From Pseudomonas protegens (GTDB taxonomy: Bacteria; Pseudomonadota; Gammaproteobacteria; Pseudomonadales; Pseudomonadaceae): a DNA stretch of 64,000 nt. Below are positions 17,760 to 26,571 of the stretch, one piece after another. The stretch spans positions 5,488,501-5,552,500 of the forward strand of contig NZ_CP031396.1 of assembly GCF_003363755.1 (NCBI RefSeq). Direction: 5' to 3'. A model generated the notes under the pieces. It was given only the letters and a program-made list of their open reading frames with translations. It did not search any database and was not told the origin of the DNA. A program made the translations under genes and the position numbers. The first letter of the stretch is position 1. Each line of letters starts with the position of its first letter.

Positions 17760-18935
17760 GTGAGACGTAAATTACTGCTCCTGCTGGAAACCGGACTGGT
17801 CCTGGCAGGTCTGCTGCTGGGCGCGAGTGCCTGGAAACTGCACTCGGCCCTGGAACAACCGCTGAACCTGAGTCAGGAGCAACTGCTCGATGTTCCCGCC
17901 GGTTCCACGCCCACCGGAACCTTCAATCGTCTGCAGGCTGATGGCGTGATCCAGGACGCGTTCTGGCTGCGCCTTTACTGGCGCTTCAACTTGCCGGGGC
18001 AGCCTTTGCACAGCGGCGAGTACCGCATGACACCGGGCATGACTGCCGAAGGCCTGATCGGTCTCTGGCAGCGAGGCGAGGTGGTGCAGTACAGCCTGAC
18101 CCTGGTGGAGGGCTGGACCTTCCGTCAGGTGCGCAGTGCCCTGGCCAAGAGCGACAAATTGCAACAGACCCTGACCGGTCTCAGCGACAGCCAGGTGATG
18201 GAGAAGCTCGGACACGGCGGCGTGTTCCCCGAGGGGCGTTTCTTCCCCGATACCTATCGTTTTGTGCGCGGCATGACCGATGCCGAGCTTCTGGAAAAAG
18301 CCTATGACCGCCTGGACGATGTACTGGCCAAGGAGTGGAGCAGGCGGGCTGATGATGCGCCTTACAGTGATCCCTATCAGGCGCTGATCATGGCGTCGCT
18401 GGTGGAAAAGGAAACCGGCGTGCCCCATGAGCGTGGACAGATCGCCGGGGTCTTTGTACGGCGCATGCAGATCGGCATGCTGCTGCAGACCGATCCTACC
18501 GTGATCTATGGTCTAGGTGAGCGCTACAACGGCAAGCTGACCCGGGCACATCTCAAGGAAGCCACGCCCTATAACACCTATGTGATTGCCGGGTTGCCAC
18601 CCACGCCGATTGCCATGGTCGGGCGCGAGGCGATTCATGCCGCTCTCAATCCGGTGCCGGGCAAGAGCCTGTATTTTGTTGCCCGAGGTGACGGCAGCCA
18701 TGTGTTCTCCGATGATCTGGATGCCCATAACAGCGCCGTGCGCGAGTTCCAGCTCAAGCGTCGCGCCGACTATCGTTCCAGCCCGGCGCCAGTAACTGCT
18801 CCGGCCGCTCCCGAAGCCGAGAGTTCGGCGCCGGCAGTTGCGCCTCAGGCGGCGCCGGACAGCTCGCCGCCAGCGTCACCTGCGCCGGCTGTGGCTCCGG
18901 TGGAGCCCGAACCCGCGCCGAAACGCCCGCAATGA
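17760..18935 (+). CDS. mltG: Endolytic murein transglycosylase MltG
   Basis: A 391-aa protein with a GTG start at 17760. One membrane segment is near residues 5-25, followed by the YceG domain with the catalytic glutamate in LVEKETGVPHERG and the segment LQTDPTVIYG. The last 50 residues are Ala/Pro-rich and look disordered. MltG cuts nascent glycan strands at the inner membrane and sets their length. It is three bases behind pabC and 19 before tmk, so the block is one operon. Confidence 0.94.
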   Translation: MRRKLLLLLETGLVLAGLLLGASAWKLHSALEQPLNLSQEQLLDVPAGSTPTGTFNRLQADGVIQDAFWLRLYWRFNLPGQPLHSGEYRMTPGMTAEGLIGLWQRGEVVQYSLTLVEGWTFRQVRSALAKSDKLQQTLTGLSDSQVMEKLGHGGVFPEGRFFPDTYRFVRGMTDAELLEKAYDRLDDVLAKEWSRRADDAPYSDPYQALIMASLVEKETGVPHERGQIAGVFVRRMQIGMLLQTDPTVIYGLGERYNGKLTRAHLKEATPYNTYVIAGLPPTPIAMVGREAIHAALNPVPGKSLYFVARGDGSHVFSDDLDAHNSAVREFQLKRRADYRSSPAPVTAPAAPEAESSAPAVAPQAAPDSSPPASPAPAVAPVEPEPAPKRPQ

Positions 18936-18954
18936 CTTTGATTAAGGACTGCCT

Positions 18955-19250
18955 GTGACTGGCTTGTTTATTACCCTGGAAGGCCCGGAAGGTGCCGGCA
19001 AAAGCACCAACCGCGAGTACCTCGCCGAGCGTTTGCGCGCTGCAGGCATCGAAGTGTTGTTGACCCGCGAGCCTGGTGGTACGCCCCTGGCTGAACGGAT
19101 TCGCGAAGTGTTGCTGACTCCGGGGGAGGAGGTCATGAGCGCCGATACCGAGCTGCTGTTGGTGTTCGCGGCCCGCGCCCAGCACTTGGCCTCGGTAATT
19201 CGCCCGGCACTGGCCCGGGGCGCAGTAGTGTTGTGCGACCGCTTCACCGA
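18955..19250 (+). pseudogene. tmk: Thymidylate kinase, N-terminal fragment (codons 1-98 plus two bases), interrupted by the mobile element
   Basis: The GTG start at 18955 follows TAAGGA. The fragment holds the Walker A loop GPEGAGKST (residues 10-18), the REPGGTP substrate segment and the DR of the DRFT motif (residues 95-98), after which homology stops at 19250. The frame then runs through 26 unrelated codons of element sequence to a stop at 19332. TMK converts dTMP to dTDP and is essential in tested bacteria. The LID and C-terminal helices are on the other side of the element (31845 onward), so this half should be inactive. Joining 19250 to 31845 rebuilds an unbroken 210-codon gene with GAC (Asp) at codon 99. 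Confidence 0.95.
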
Positions 19251-19257
19251 GACGTTA

Positions 19258-19282
19258 TTTTCTGCTGGAAGAGAACGTCAAC
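19258..19282 (+). repeat. Left terminal inverted motif of the element
   Basis: TTTTC (19258-19262), 11 bases, AACGTCAAC (19274-19282), starting 7 bases inside the left junction. The reverse complement at the right end has the same two blocks with the same 11-base gap. This is likely the recombinase core-binding pair. Confidence 0.75.
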
Positions 19283-20111
19283 CAAAAAAGGTCTGCGATT
19301 TCGACCTCCTCGAAAATACATTTCTTGCCTAGAAGCCCCGCTACACCAAGGCTTCTGGATTCGGAAGGTTGTTGCTTGATTCCATTATAGCAATGATTAT
19401 TTTGAAAAAGTAAACCTCATATTTCTCTGATAGTGCAAAAAAATCAAAGGTAAACCCAAAAGCCCCATTTCTCCCGCTTACCGCGTCTTACTCCAGCCCC
19501 ATGCCTTCCTGAAACCCAATAAAACCAAGCTTTTTAGGGTTTACGTTTCTTCTCCTTGCCCTCTGGCAATTCTCTAGACCCGACGCTCAACACCGCCCAA
19601 ATACTAAAACCCCAAGCTCAACCACTCCTGAGCAGGCGGGTATGGTCATCAGCCTTCAACTCCCCGATCTCATCTTTCGTTTCTTGATTTCACACTGCCA
19701 TCATATGGCACTCCCTGGTGATTGTTGGTGGATGTCAGCCGCCGAACAGGAGAGCGATTTAGCGCATGCTGTTGGCCATTAGGTCGACCATCCGCGCGTT
19801 TGCGCGCTCCGCTTGCGGAGACTGAGATTCATCTTGGAACACCTTAAAGCAGAAGCTTAAGCATAGAAAAATTACGCCTGGCCTATGCGGCACCCTGGCT
19901 AAAAATCACAGCCAGCCACGGGATACCCTCGAAGTCGTATCAACCGCTGACCAAGGCACGACCTTTTGAGAGGTATCTCAAGACAACTCAAAGTAAAGCC
20001 TACCGATTGAGCCTGCGGAAGCTTGCCTCAGGTAGCCGAGAGCTCAGGGCTCTCGTGACCCAAGGTTGGTTGACGCCTGCCCGGGGCATCTTCATCGGCC
20101 CGTCGCTCGGG
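19283..20111. other. Non-coding left end of the element
   Basis: About 830 bases with no convincing gene. It is clearly more AT-rich than the chromosome for the first 350 bases and contains GTAAAC-type repeats at 19409-19415, 19449-19455 and, inverted, 19538-19544. A short 78-codon frame at 20007-20243 overlaps the hydrolase gene antisense and is not supported. The region may be the recombination and regulation end of the element. Confidence 0.6.
19403..19544. repeat. Subterminal GTAAAC repeats, left end
   Basis: Two direct copies (TGAAAAAGTAAACCTC at 19403 and TCAAAGGTAAACCC at 19444) and one inverted copy (GGGTTTAC at 19537-19544). The right end has a further copy, inverted, at 31778-31790 (GTTTACCTTTTTG). 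They are candidate accessory binding sites for the recombinases or the HTH protein. Confidence 0.5.
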
Positions 20112-21560
20112 CTACGTGAGCTCCCAGTAACCTTCGTCTCGCTTAGTGATGCCTGCACGCTGGTCAGGTTTGTGCCGGTGCCTGACGACGTAGAACAAGT
20201 CACGGAATACCTTCGACACATCGGCGATGTAGCTGTGGCCTAAGCCGAACATGTCTTTACCCGCTACAGATACATCCACGGTGGACAGAGAGCTCATGAC
20301 CAGTGGCGGATTGGCGTCCCCTGCCCGGGGATAACTGTGAACGAATCTGGACGCTGCAATCGCTCTATCATGCCGCGAGGCGTAGAGCGTTACTTGTTCA
20401 AAGGTATCGAAGACCTGTCCAATTTGTTTGAACCGGCTGGTGTCCACGTCTGGCGCCGCCAAGATGATTTGATGGATAGGGGTCGTGCCAGGCTTGCGCT
20501 TCCAGTTTTCCAGAACCGACAGGAGCGCTCTATTACCCATGCTATGTGCCACGATGTGCAGGGCTGACAACCCCAGCTGCTCTGTCACATGAGTCAAATA
20601 CTGCCTGAGGTTGGCTGCTGACCAATCTACAGTCGCTTCATCGGCGGGGTAGCCCCCTGGCGTACCCAGTGACGCCCAGGAGAAGCACAGCATCAGGCCT
20701 GGGAATTTCAGGTCGTGGCAGAGCTGTGCTGCACGCCACAGCGCAGCATCGAAGCCGACGTTATAGCCGTGGATGAAGAGCAGGCCCTCTTTCTTCGAGG
20801 GATCCTGACCTATTCCTTGATGGCTCAGATACTCCTTGGCGCTTGTGAACCATGCATCCAAGGCCAGCAGCGCATTACTGTGGACGACGATGTGCTTGTT
20901 GGGATTGCCCTTTGTCTGGGTAGGCCACAGCCAGGGTCGTTCAAGCTTACCCTCCCGATGAATATGAGGGATAGAGACCTCAGCGACTCCGTAGGCGATC
21001 GTGCCTTCGCTTCTGAACCCTCCAAATTTCACCGTGCGGCCAGGCTCCTGCAGACGATCCGTCCCGTAAAAAATTGGATAGGTCGTGTAAATCTGTTGTA
21101 CAGGTGCCCGGCTGTAGGAAATTTCGGAGCTGTAGTCATACAACAAGCCGTCAGGGGCGTTCCTGGAGATCATCCCGCACTCTTGAGGCGGGTGAAGCTC
21201 CTGTGGAATATCAACAGCATCCTCCAGAGCCTTCTTATACTCAGTATTTCTGACTGCCGACGAAATATTAGCTCCGCTGGGCACCCGGGCGCTCAGAAAT
21301 GCCTCCACATCAACAGCCCTTTGTCCAAGGCTGATGTCATCAACCCGTTTCAGAAGGTCTTCAAAGGTGTCCATTGCGAATCGTCCCGTGATACGGGCCT
21401 GAAGCACCTCAATCAAGGTATCAGGTGGACTGTTTCTCCAGCAGAAAAACAGCGCACTTGAGCTGATCACCCGATGGCGTGAAGACCCCGCTATGGCGTT
21501 CATACGAAGGATCGCGAGTGCAATCTTGAGCTCGTGCAAAGTCCGTTTTGGCTGTTCCAT
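20112..21560 (-). CDS. DUF900-type alpha/beta hydrolase with a novel N-terminal extension
   Basis: A 482-aa protein from the ATG at 21560 (a GTG at 21590 is possible; neither has a strong ribosome-binding site). The C-terminal two-thirds matches the DUF900 hydrolase family: FYGTDR, LLFIHGYNVGFDAALWRAAQL as the oxyanion region, the nucleophile serine in HIVAHSMGNRAL, then an Asp in LAAPDVD and a late His. The first 130 residues resemble no family I recognise and may be an adaptor. It lacks a signal peptide. It is the leftmost gene of the element and is read toward the left end. Substrate unknown; lipase, esterase or protein-directed activity are all possible. Confidence 0.75.
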   Translation of the reverse strand: MEQPKRTLHELKIALAILRMNAIAGSSRHRVISSSALFFCWRNSPPDTLIEVLQARITGRFAMDTFEDLLKRVDDISLGQRAVDVEAFLSARVPSGANISSAVRNTEYKKALEDAVDIPQELHPPQECGMISRNAPDGLLYDYSSEISYSRAPVQQIYTTYPIFYGTDRLQEPGRTVKFGGFRSEGTIAYGVAEVSIPHIHREGKLERPWLWPTQTKGNPNKHIVVHSNALLALDAWFTSAKEYLSHQGIGQDPSKKEGLLFIHGYNVGFDAALWRAAQLCHDLKFPGLMLCFSWASLGTPGGYPADEATVDWSAANLRQYLTHVTEQLGLSALHIVAHSMGNRALLSVLENWKRKPGTTPIHQIILAAPDVDTSRFKQIGQVFDTFEQVTLYASRHDRAIAASRFVHSYPRAGDANPPLVMSSLSTVDVSVAGKDMFGLGHSYIADVSKVFRDLFYVVRHRHKPDQRAGITKRDEGYWELT

Positions 21561-21884
21561 GATCCAAGCCCTAGTGAGCGAAACGAGCACTGTAAAGTGC
21601 AGTTCTTGCGGTTGGCAACCCAGCTCCAGGCAGACCTAGATAGATCAGGCGAACTGGGCCTCTCTGGCGCAGCGCCAAGGCGTTCTGCAGCACTCCAGCC
21701 TTCCCTATACCCGCGTCCGCAACATCTGGCTGACGGGTTCCCGATTTCCCTCTCTCCCAGGCTGAGAGGGCCGGGGACGACTGCCCGCGTAGGCTGGGTA
21801 TTGCAGTCAAAAAAAGCCCGCCGAAGCGGACAGGTGAGGCTGCGCCAGTGCCCTTAGAGAGCCTCCTGGTTCGACGTACCATTA

Positions 21885-22076
21885 CTAGCGAGACATCCAG
21901 TTTGTCCCGCCATGCGGGGGAGGAGAACATTTGTACTCCTTGGTGGTATCAGACAGGCGCGCGCATGCTTCCCCGGCTGGAAGGGATTCAAAATTTTTGG
22001 CAGCGAATCTGAAAGAGGGCGGCTCGACCATGGAGCCTGGATGCTCTGACTGCTTTCCAGCGATCACGGCATCCAA
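21885..22076 (-). CDS. Possible small protein (63 aa), weakly supported
   Basis: A short frame in the 557-base gap between the hydrolase gene and the next small gene. Composition is protein-like near the C terminus (DTTKEYKCSPPPHGGTNW), but no clear ribosome-binding site or known family is visible. The surrounding 21591-22117 otherwise holds nothing I can identify, apart from overlapping low-quality frames. Confidence 0.25.
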   Translation of the reverse strand: MDAVIAGKQSEHPGSMVEPPSFRFAAKNFESLPAGEACARLSDTTKEYKCSPPPHGGTNWMSR

Positions 22077-22117
22077 GGCTGTTTTTGGTCGTTGACCAAT
22101 GGCTCGGGGGCGGCCTA

Positions 22118-22312
22118 TCAGTCGTCGAGGTTAAGGGCGATGTGCTTGATCAATTCACGTGGTTGGGGGCTATCGATCAAGTCATAGATGATTTGGCGCT
22201 TGCTTCGCGGTAGCTTCTTAATGACGTTCTTTCCGGCGCGACTGATAGCCTGCTCCGTGCCATGACTACGGTCAGCAAGCATCAGTATAAGGATGGCATC
22301 GGAGAGGGTCAT
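22118..22312 (-). CDS. Small hypothetical protein (64 aa)
   Basis: From the ATG at 22312, MTLSDAILILMLADRSHG begins a protein-like sequence rich in charged residues with a hydrophobic helix near the N terminus and a basic middle (KKLPRSKRQ). A TTG at 22354 would add 14 residues. It has the length and pattern of a small soluble helical protein. It lies 120 bases downstream of the pentapeptide gene in the same direction. Function not recognised. Confidence 0.45.
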   Translation of the reverse strand: MTLSDAILILMLADRSHGTEQAISRAGKNVIKKLPRSKRQIIYDLIDSPQPRELIKHIALNLDD

Positions 22313-22432
22313 GCGTGAGCTAAAGCCTTGGATAGGTACAAAGGGACACAGCAACCATAATGCTGCATCGGTGTTTTGATCAAATAGTGGTTGCCAATGT
22401 GATCCCTCGCCAAGGTGGTGATGAACGTGGTC

Positions 22433-23050
22433 TTACATACCGAGGTCATGATCAAGACGGTGATGAGCTAGGTGATGTGACAGCTTGAATCCATCAGGAA
22501 AGATCACGTTGTGAAGTTCGTTGCCTTCAAACGCAGAGAGCTTGAGATCGCTGCCTGTAAAATCTGAGCCGTTCAGCACGCAAGCGTTGATCTCAGTCCG
22601 AAGGAAGGTGCTGTGGCGAAAGTCGCTCGACATAGCCATCGCCTTTCGAATCCTACAGTCTGAAAAATTAGCGTAGAGGGCCTCGATGTTGAGCAAGTCA
22701 GTGGCCACCAGCACGCTGCGTGTCAGATTGGCCCAATTGAGCCTGGATCGCTGCAGGATCGTCTTCTTCAGATTGCAGTGCTGCAGGTCGCTATAGCTCA
22801 GGTCGCAGCACGCCAGCGAGAAGCGTTCGAGTATCTGCTTTGATAAGTTGATCCCTCTCAGGTCGTCAAGGTCATCAGGGGATAGAGGATGGCTCACCGA
22901 AGGCAGGTCATACAGAAGTTCCGGCCAATAGTCGTTCCCCGCACCCCAGGCTGAAATCAGCTCACGCCGGACACGCTGCCCTTCGGCAGTCTTCCAGCGA
23001 TCTTGCAATTCTCTTACGCCAGGCTCGGGCACTTTTTGTTTGTCGTCCAT
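22433..23050 (-). CDS. Pentapeptide-repeat protein
   Basis: A 205-aa protein. Residues about 65-190 contain degenerate pentapeptide repeats (units such as CDLSY SDLQH CNLKK, TRSVL VATDL, GSDFT GSDLK), which form a right-handed quadrilateral beta helix. The N-terminal 60 residues are outside the repeat. Its start codon is 37 bases inside the preceding gene, so the two are co-translated. Pentapeptide proteins serve as DNA-gyrase-protecting DNA mimics, immunity proteins or scaffolds. The overlap with an unknown partner suggests a functional pair, but that is inference. Confidence 0.7.
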   Translation of the reverse strand: MDDKQKVPEPGVRELQDRWKTAEGQRVRRELISAWGAGNDYWPELLYDLPSVSHPLSPDDLDDLRGINLSKQILERFSLACCDLSYSDLQHCNLKKTILQRSRLNWANLTRSVLVATDLLNIEALYANFSDCRIRKAMAMSSDFRHSTFLRTEINACVLNGSDFTGSDLKLSAFEGNELHNVIFPDGFKLSHHLAHHRLDHDLGM

Positions 23051-23610
23051 TCACTCACCGTCAAGAAGCGTCGCAGTTTTATAACTTGTCCGGCCCTGCG
23101 GATCATCTCGGGAGGGATCCGGGAATCGATTGCACCCTCCATCTCGCCAGGAAAAGGTGCGCCGGTAAATCCGTTGACCGTGGGTACCTTGCCGTCCAGC
23201 AGTTTCTCAACATTCCACCCTGGAATGTTGTCCAGCTCGTAAACCCAGCCCCCAAGCCCAGCCCAACAAATAGCCCCCTGGCCAAGGTCTGCATTCACCA
23301 TCAAAAAAGGCGTGGTGCCACGAAAACGGCTATCTCGACCTTTCCCGGCATGCCTGTAGAGATCAACGCAGATACCTTTCAGGGGCAGCCCTTTGGTGAA
23401 AGCCACCGTGGGGTGCAGATCAGAGGTGCCGTAGTACTGCTGGTCGCCTAACAGGGCGGCAGGTTCGAACTCCCCGTTGGGCATTCTTGCTTTCAATTCC
23501 ATCATTGGCTCGGAGCGCTCGCAGTAGCAAGCTTCATCACTGCACATTCGCATCCCATGATTCACCATCAGCATCCCGCAGTCGTCTCCACGCTGGTTTT
23601 CATGTGGCAT
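23014..23610 (-). CDS. Unrecognised 198-aa protein overlapping the pentapeptide gene
   Basis: The ATG at 23610 has a good ribosome-binding site (TAGGAG, seven bases). The sequence has a cysteine cluster near the N terminus (CSDEACYCE) and a compact aromatic and glycine-rich middle (GQGAICWAGLGGWVYELDN), with no signal peptide or membrane segment. I do not recognise the family. The 37-base overlap with the downstream pentapeptide gene points to joint function, possibly an effector with its partner, but nothing catalytic is identified. Confidence 0.6.
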   Translation of the reverse strand: MPHENQRGDDCGMLMVNHGMRMCSDEACYCERSEPMMELKARMPNGEFEPAALLGDQQYYGTSDLHPTVAFTKGLPLKGICVDLYRHAGKGRDSRFRGTTPFLMVNADLGQGAICWAGLGGWVYELDNIPGWNVEKLLDGKVPTVNGFTGAPFPGEMEGAIDSRIPPEMIRRAGQVIKLRRFLTVSEWTTNKKCPSLA

Positions 23611-23655
23611 CTCATACTCCTAGAAAAGCGGCCCTGGTGAGAGGGCCACTTCTCA

Positions 23656-23835
23656 TCAGGATTTGCCGAGGTACTGACGCACCTTGTCAGCGTACGTACC
23701 GACTGCGGCCACAGCTTGCTTGAGTTCCGCCTCAGTGCAGCCGAGCGAGGCAGTCCAGTTCTGGACTTCGAAGGCGTCGTGGACGTCGATGCGTTCGGCA
23801 TCTTGTGGGTGGGTAAGGTGTTTGTTGTCGGACAT
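23656..23835 (-). CDS. DUF3606-like small protein (59 aa)
   Basis: The frame is open much further upstream, but MSDNKHLTHPQDAERIDV at 23835 is the natural start, behind TTGAGG, and gives the usual length of the DUF3606 family. The body has the family pattern: a polar start, an EVQNWTASLGCT segment with conserved tryptophan, and an ELKQAVAAVG helix that looks like a small helix-turn-helix. Function unknown; common on Pseudomonas accessory DNA. Confidence 0.6.
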   Translation of the reverse strand: MSDNKHLTHPQDAERIDVHDAFEVQNWTASLGCTEAELKQAVAAVGTYADKVRQYLGKS

Positions 23836-23989
23836 GAGAACCTCAATGTGGTGCTGCGTGATGGCGATATGCCGTGAGCATTCATAGGGGCCGGGATCTG
23901 GCTTTTCAAGGCCCCTGAACTCAACTCCGCCGCTCGCAGGGTGGCTGTGGATGGTGCTCAGTAGAGCGGTTACGCTTAGGCCTCGATGG

Positions 23990-25048
23990 CTATTGACCAG
24001 TCGCCGCGTTACCGGCGGCTTTGGCTTTCGCATCAGCTTCATTTTGGGCGGCCAGCTTCTTGTCGAAGGCTGCTTTTTCCGCCGCATCTTTGGAGGCTGT
24101 TTTAGTGGATTTCGAGGTTTTCCACGCCTCACGTACCGTTTTGGACTGAGCGATCACAGCGTTCACCACATCCAGGGTGCTGCTGGTACCAGACGGCGAG
24201 CTGGCTGTATTCGCGCCGCAGGCTGTGTGGAATACAACAGAGCCCTTTTTAGGGAGCTTCACCGTCTCGACATAGCGAGGGTCGGCCACTGTGGCGCTGA
24301 ATTGCTGACCCGCCAGCGGGCCGTCATCAAACAGCACTGTCACGCTCCGGCACGCGGAGTGAAAGATCGTCTCTTGGGCGTGCTCGTGCGCTTTATTGGC
24401 GAAGACAAGGTTGTCGATGGCGTCATCTTTGATCGGCCCAAACTTTGCTTGGAGATGTATTGTCTGAGTGCCATCGGGTGACTTCACAATTGCATAGACG
24501 GTGCCGTCATTCCGCGCGACCTCGCTGTTTTTGAGGATCTTGTAGCTATCAATTGAGATTGGAAGTTCAGAGCCTTCCATCAGCGCCATTGTCCCGATAA
24601 CACCTGTCGCCAAAGAGCCCAGTGCCTCAACGTACTTGACTCGCTTGTCCTCGACCTCAGTGCCAATGCTGGAAAGCAAGTCAGTGTTATCTATCTTCGT
24701 GACACTCAGGTGGGTATCAACACCAAAGGCGTCATCCTGGCGCAGCATGAAGCGTGTCTGAATATCCACAGCAGTACCCTCAGGCGCCGGCTCCGGCAGC
24801 GCTTCAGCAGGGACAGAAATCATCTGTGGTAGAACCGGCCTTTCTTTGTCCTTGTCCTTGAAATCGACAACTAGCTGGCTCTTGGCTAGCGTGAATTTGG
24901 GCAGCCCCTCCCAATCACCCTCATAGGGCTTGTCTTTCTCAATCTGAGCGCCGTGAATTGGCGGCGTCTCGTAGAAGGCTTTAGGCTGGGCGGAGCAGCC
25001 GGCCAGAATGGCCAGGGAAAATGCAGTTGCCGTGTGAATCGCTCGCAT
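23990..25048 (-). CDS. Predicted lipoprotein of unknown function (352 aa)
   Basis: AAGGAAG precedes the ATG at 25048. The N terminus is a classic lipoprotein signal: short basic start, hydrophobic stretch and lipobox LAGC with the acylated Cys18. The mature part is polar with four further cysteines. The C-terminal 60 residues are Lys/Ala-rich and probably coiled coil. It should sit on the periplasmic face of a membrane. It is the first gene of the leftward cargo series and diverges from the HNH gene. No family recognised. Confidence 0.7.
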   Translation of the reverse strand: MRAIHTATAFSLAILAGCSAQPKAFYETPPIHGAQIEKDKPYEGDWEGLPKFTLAKSQLVVDFKDKDKERPVLPQMISVPAEALPEPAPEGTAVDIQTRFMLRQDDAFGVDTHLSVTKIDNTDLLSSIGTEVEDKRVKYVEALGSLATGVIGTMALMEGSELPISIDSYKILKNSEVARNDGTVYAIVKSPDGTQTIHLQAKFGPIKDDAIDNLVFANKAHEHAQETIFHSACRSVTVLFDDGPLAGQQFSATVADPRYVETVKLPKKGSVVFHTACGANTASSPSGTSSTLDVVNAVIAQSKTVREAWKTSKSTKTASKDAAEKAAFDKKLAAQNEADAKAKAAGNAATGQ

Positions 25049-25369
25049 GGTTCTTCTTCCTTGTGAACGTGTTGGCGCGTGTTTTTGGCTTTGGATTTGG
25101 CTACTGGTTAGGTGTGTTGTCTGCGTTGGGATTGCTCCAAATCGTCAGGCCACACAGCTGCCCAGGTGGCTAGAGGCCATCAAAACCTATACCCGCATCT
25201 CCTACTTGTCCAACGCCCACGGGCTCCCATGATCTCCACTTGGGTATGCTTGAGGAAACCGAGCTGCTGCGAGTCCAGCCCTTTCCCTCGTCTACGACTT
25301 CCCTGCGCAGAATCTTCTGTTGACGTTCAGCCATTGAGCAGTGTTGGATTGCCATCATCTCAGTCCTGG

Positions 25370-26245
25370 ATGAGTGAGCCATCCAAGGAATTTCTTGTAC
25401 TTGCTATGGTGGACATGATGCCAACCTACTTCTCGCCCGACGTGGTAAGGCGCGTACACGCGAACACTGGCCCGGATTGCTCGGCCCCTTTTTGTCGGCG
25501 CCAAGTGACTTTCGGTGAAGGTGTATTGACTGGAGAACTGGCACATATTTACGGGCATGGTCAAGGCTCGGCTCGGTCTGAGCTTATGCCAGAGGGGTAT
25601 GACCCCCATTGCTATGACAACGCTATATTGCTCTGTCGCGTATGTCACAAGATGATTGACCGGTGCCCTGGTCTATATCCTCCGGAATTAATATTTGAAT
25701 GGAAGAGATCCGCTGAGTTTGCATTCAGTCTGGGTGGGCAAGTGCAACAGAATTTTATGCCTTCAAGCTATGACATTAGGGCGGAATTTCCTATCGCACA
25801 TCAGTTTGTAAAACTGTTTGACCCGTTAAGAAGTTTCATGTGTGACGTGTTTTACTATCACGGGGTAGGTAGTCAGAACGGCTCAAGGGTCAATGTGGAT
25901 ACTGAAGTGGTTCAATGCATTCGCGGCGGGTCGAGTGCCCAGTATCAGATGAGAAATAATGTGCCTGTATTTTTCTTTCAACATACTCCGTTTCGGAGCT
26001 GGATGGCAGAAATAATTCGGGCTTCAATGATTGTGAAGGAGTCCCCGGAGTTCAGTTATACAACGGGGTTTAGCAATGTGGTTGATTGTCTTTTTAGCTG
26101 GAAATATGTGGAGGGTGAAGAGGCTGAACCTATATTTAGCTATCCTACGGCAAAGGGGTTGTATGAGCTGAAAACGCTGGTTGATCGTTTTGAGCACCAT
26201 CTGACTGACCTCCAGCACTATGGCATGCCCCAGCGAGGTTATTGA
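25370..26245 (+). CDS. HNH-type nuclease-like protein
   Basis: A 291-aa protein if started at ATG 25370; the frame is open from 25112, but that extension lacks protein character. Near the N terminus are a C-x4-C pair (CSAPFC), the ELAHIYGHG histidine segment and YDNAILLCRVCHKMIDR. That is the Cys4 zinc scaffold plus the Asn and His of an HNH site. The 190-residue C-terminal part is unlike anything I recognise. The gene is visibly more AT-rich than the chromosome. Stand-alone HNH proteins on islands are often restriction or other defence nucleases; no partner gene is obvious here. It is convergent with the recombinase operon. Confidence 0.65.
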   Translation: MSEPSKEFLVLAMVDMMPTYFSPDVVRRVHANTGPDCSAPFCRRQVTFGEGVLTGELAHIYGHGQGSARSELMPEGYDPHCYDNAILLCRVCHKMIDRCPGLYPPELIFEWKRSAEFAFSLGGQVQQNFMPSSYDIRAEFPIAHQFVKLFDPLRSFMCDVFYYHGVGSQNGSRVNVDTEVVQCIRGGSSAQYQMRNNVPVFFFQHTPFRSWMAEIIRASMIVKESPEFSYTTGFSNVVDCLFSWKYVEGEEAEPIFSYPTAKGLYELKTLVDRFEHHLTDLQHYGMPQRGY

Positions 26246-26571
26246 AAAACCTCAGCTGAGCAGCGTATTAATGCAAGGAGTAACGATTGGTCGGCACCCA
26301 CGAGGCGCGGAGAGGGTACGGCTTGCGCCACACACGAGCCCTTTCGCCGTGGATCAGAACGTCCCTAGGATGTGGAGGGGCGCGAAATATCAATGAGCTC
26401 GAACTGGTCGAGCTCATCGCGACGATACCGACGGCTGAAGCATTTGGACTTAGATGCATTCCACCTGGCCGCACACATCCTTGACCTCAATGTTCAAGCA
26501 ACCATCAGCGTGGTTTAGCTGGAAGCAGGGGGCCGTCGCGAATGGCCAGGTGTTGGTTCACAAGACCCTGT
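26246..26571. other. Gap between convergent HNH gene and recombinase operon
   Basis: 326 bases with several short frames on both strands, none with a convincing ribosome-binding site or family match. No clear intrinsic terminator was seen for either converging gene. Confidence 0.5.

Noticed and set aside
21571..21930. A 119-codon minus-strand frame upstream of the DUF900 gene
   Set aside because: Composition is Arg/Ser/Pro-rich without pattern and no ribosome-binding site; probably chance.
26268..26484. Two overlapping short frames on opposite strands between the HNH gene and the recombinase operon
   Set aside because: Neither has a good start site or protein-like pattern; they mask each other and cannot be told from chance.
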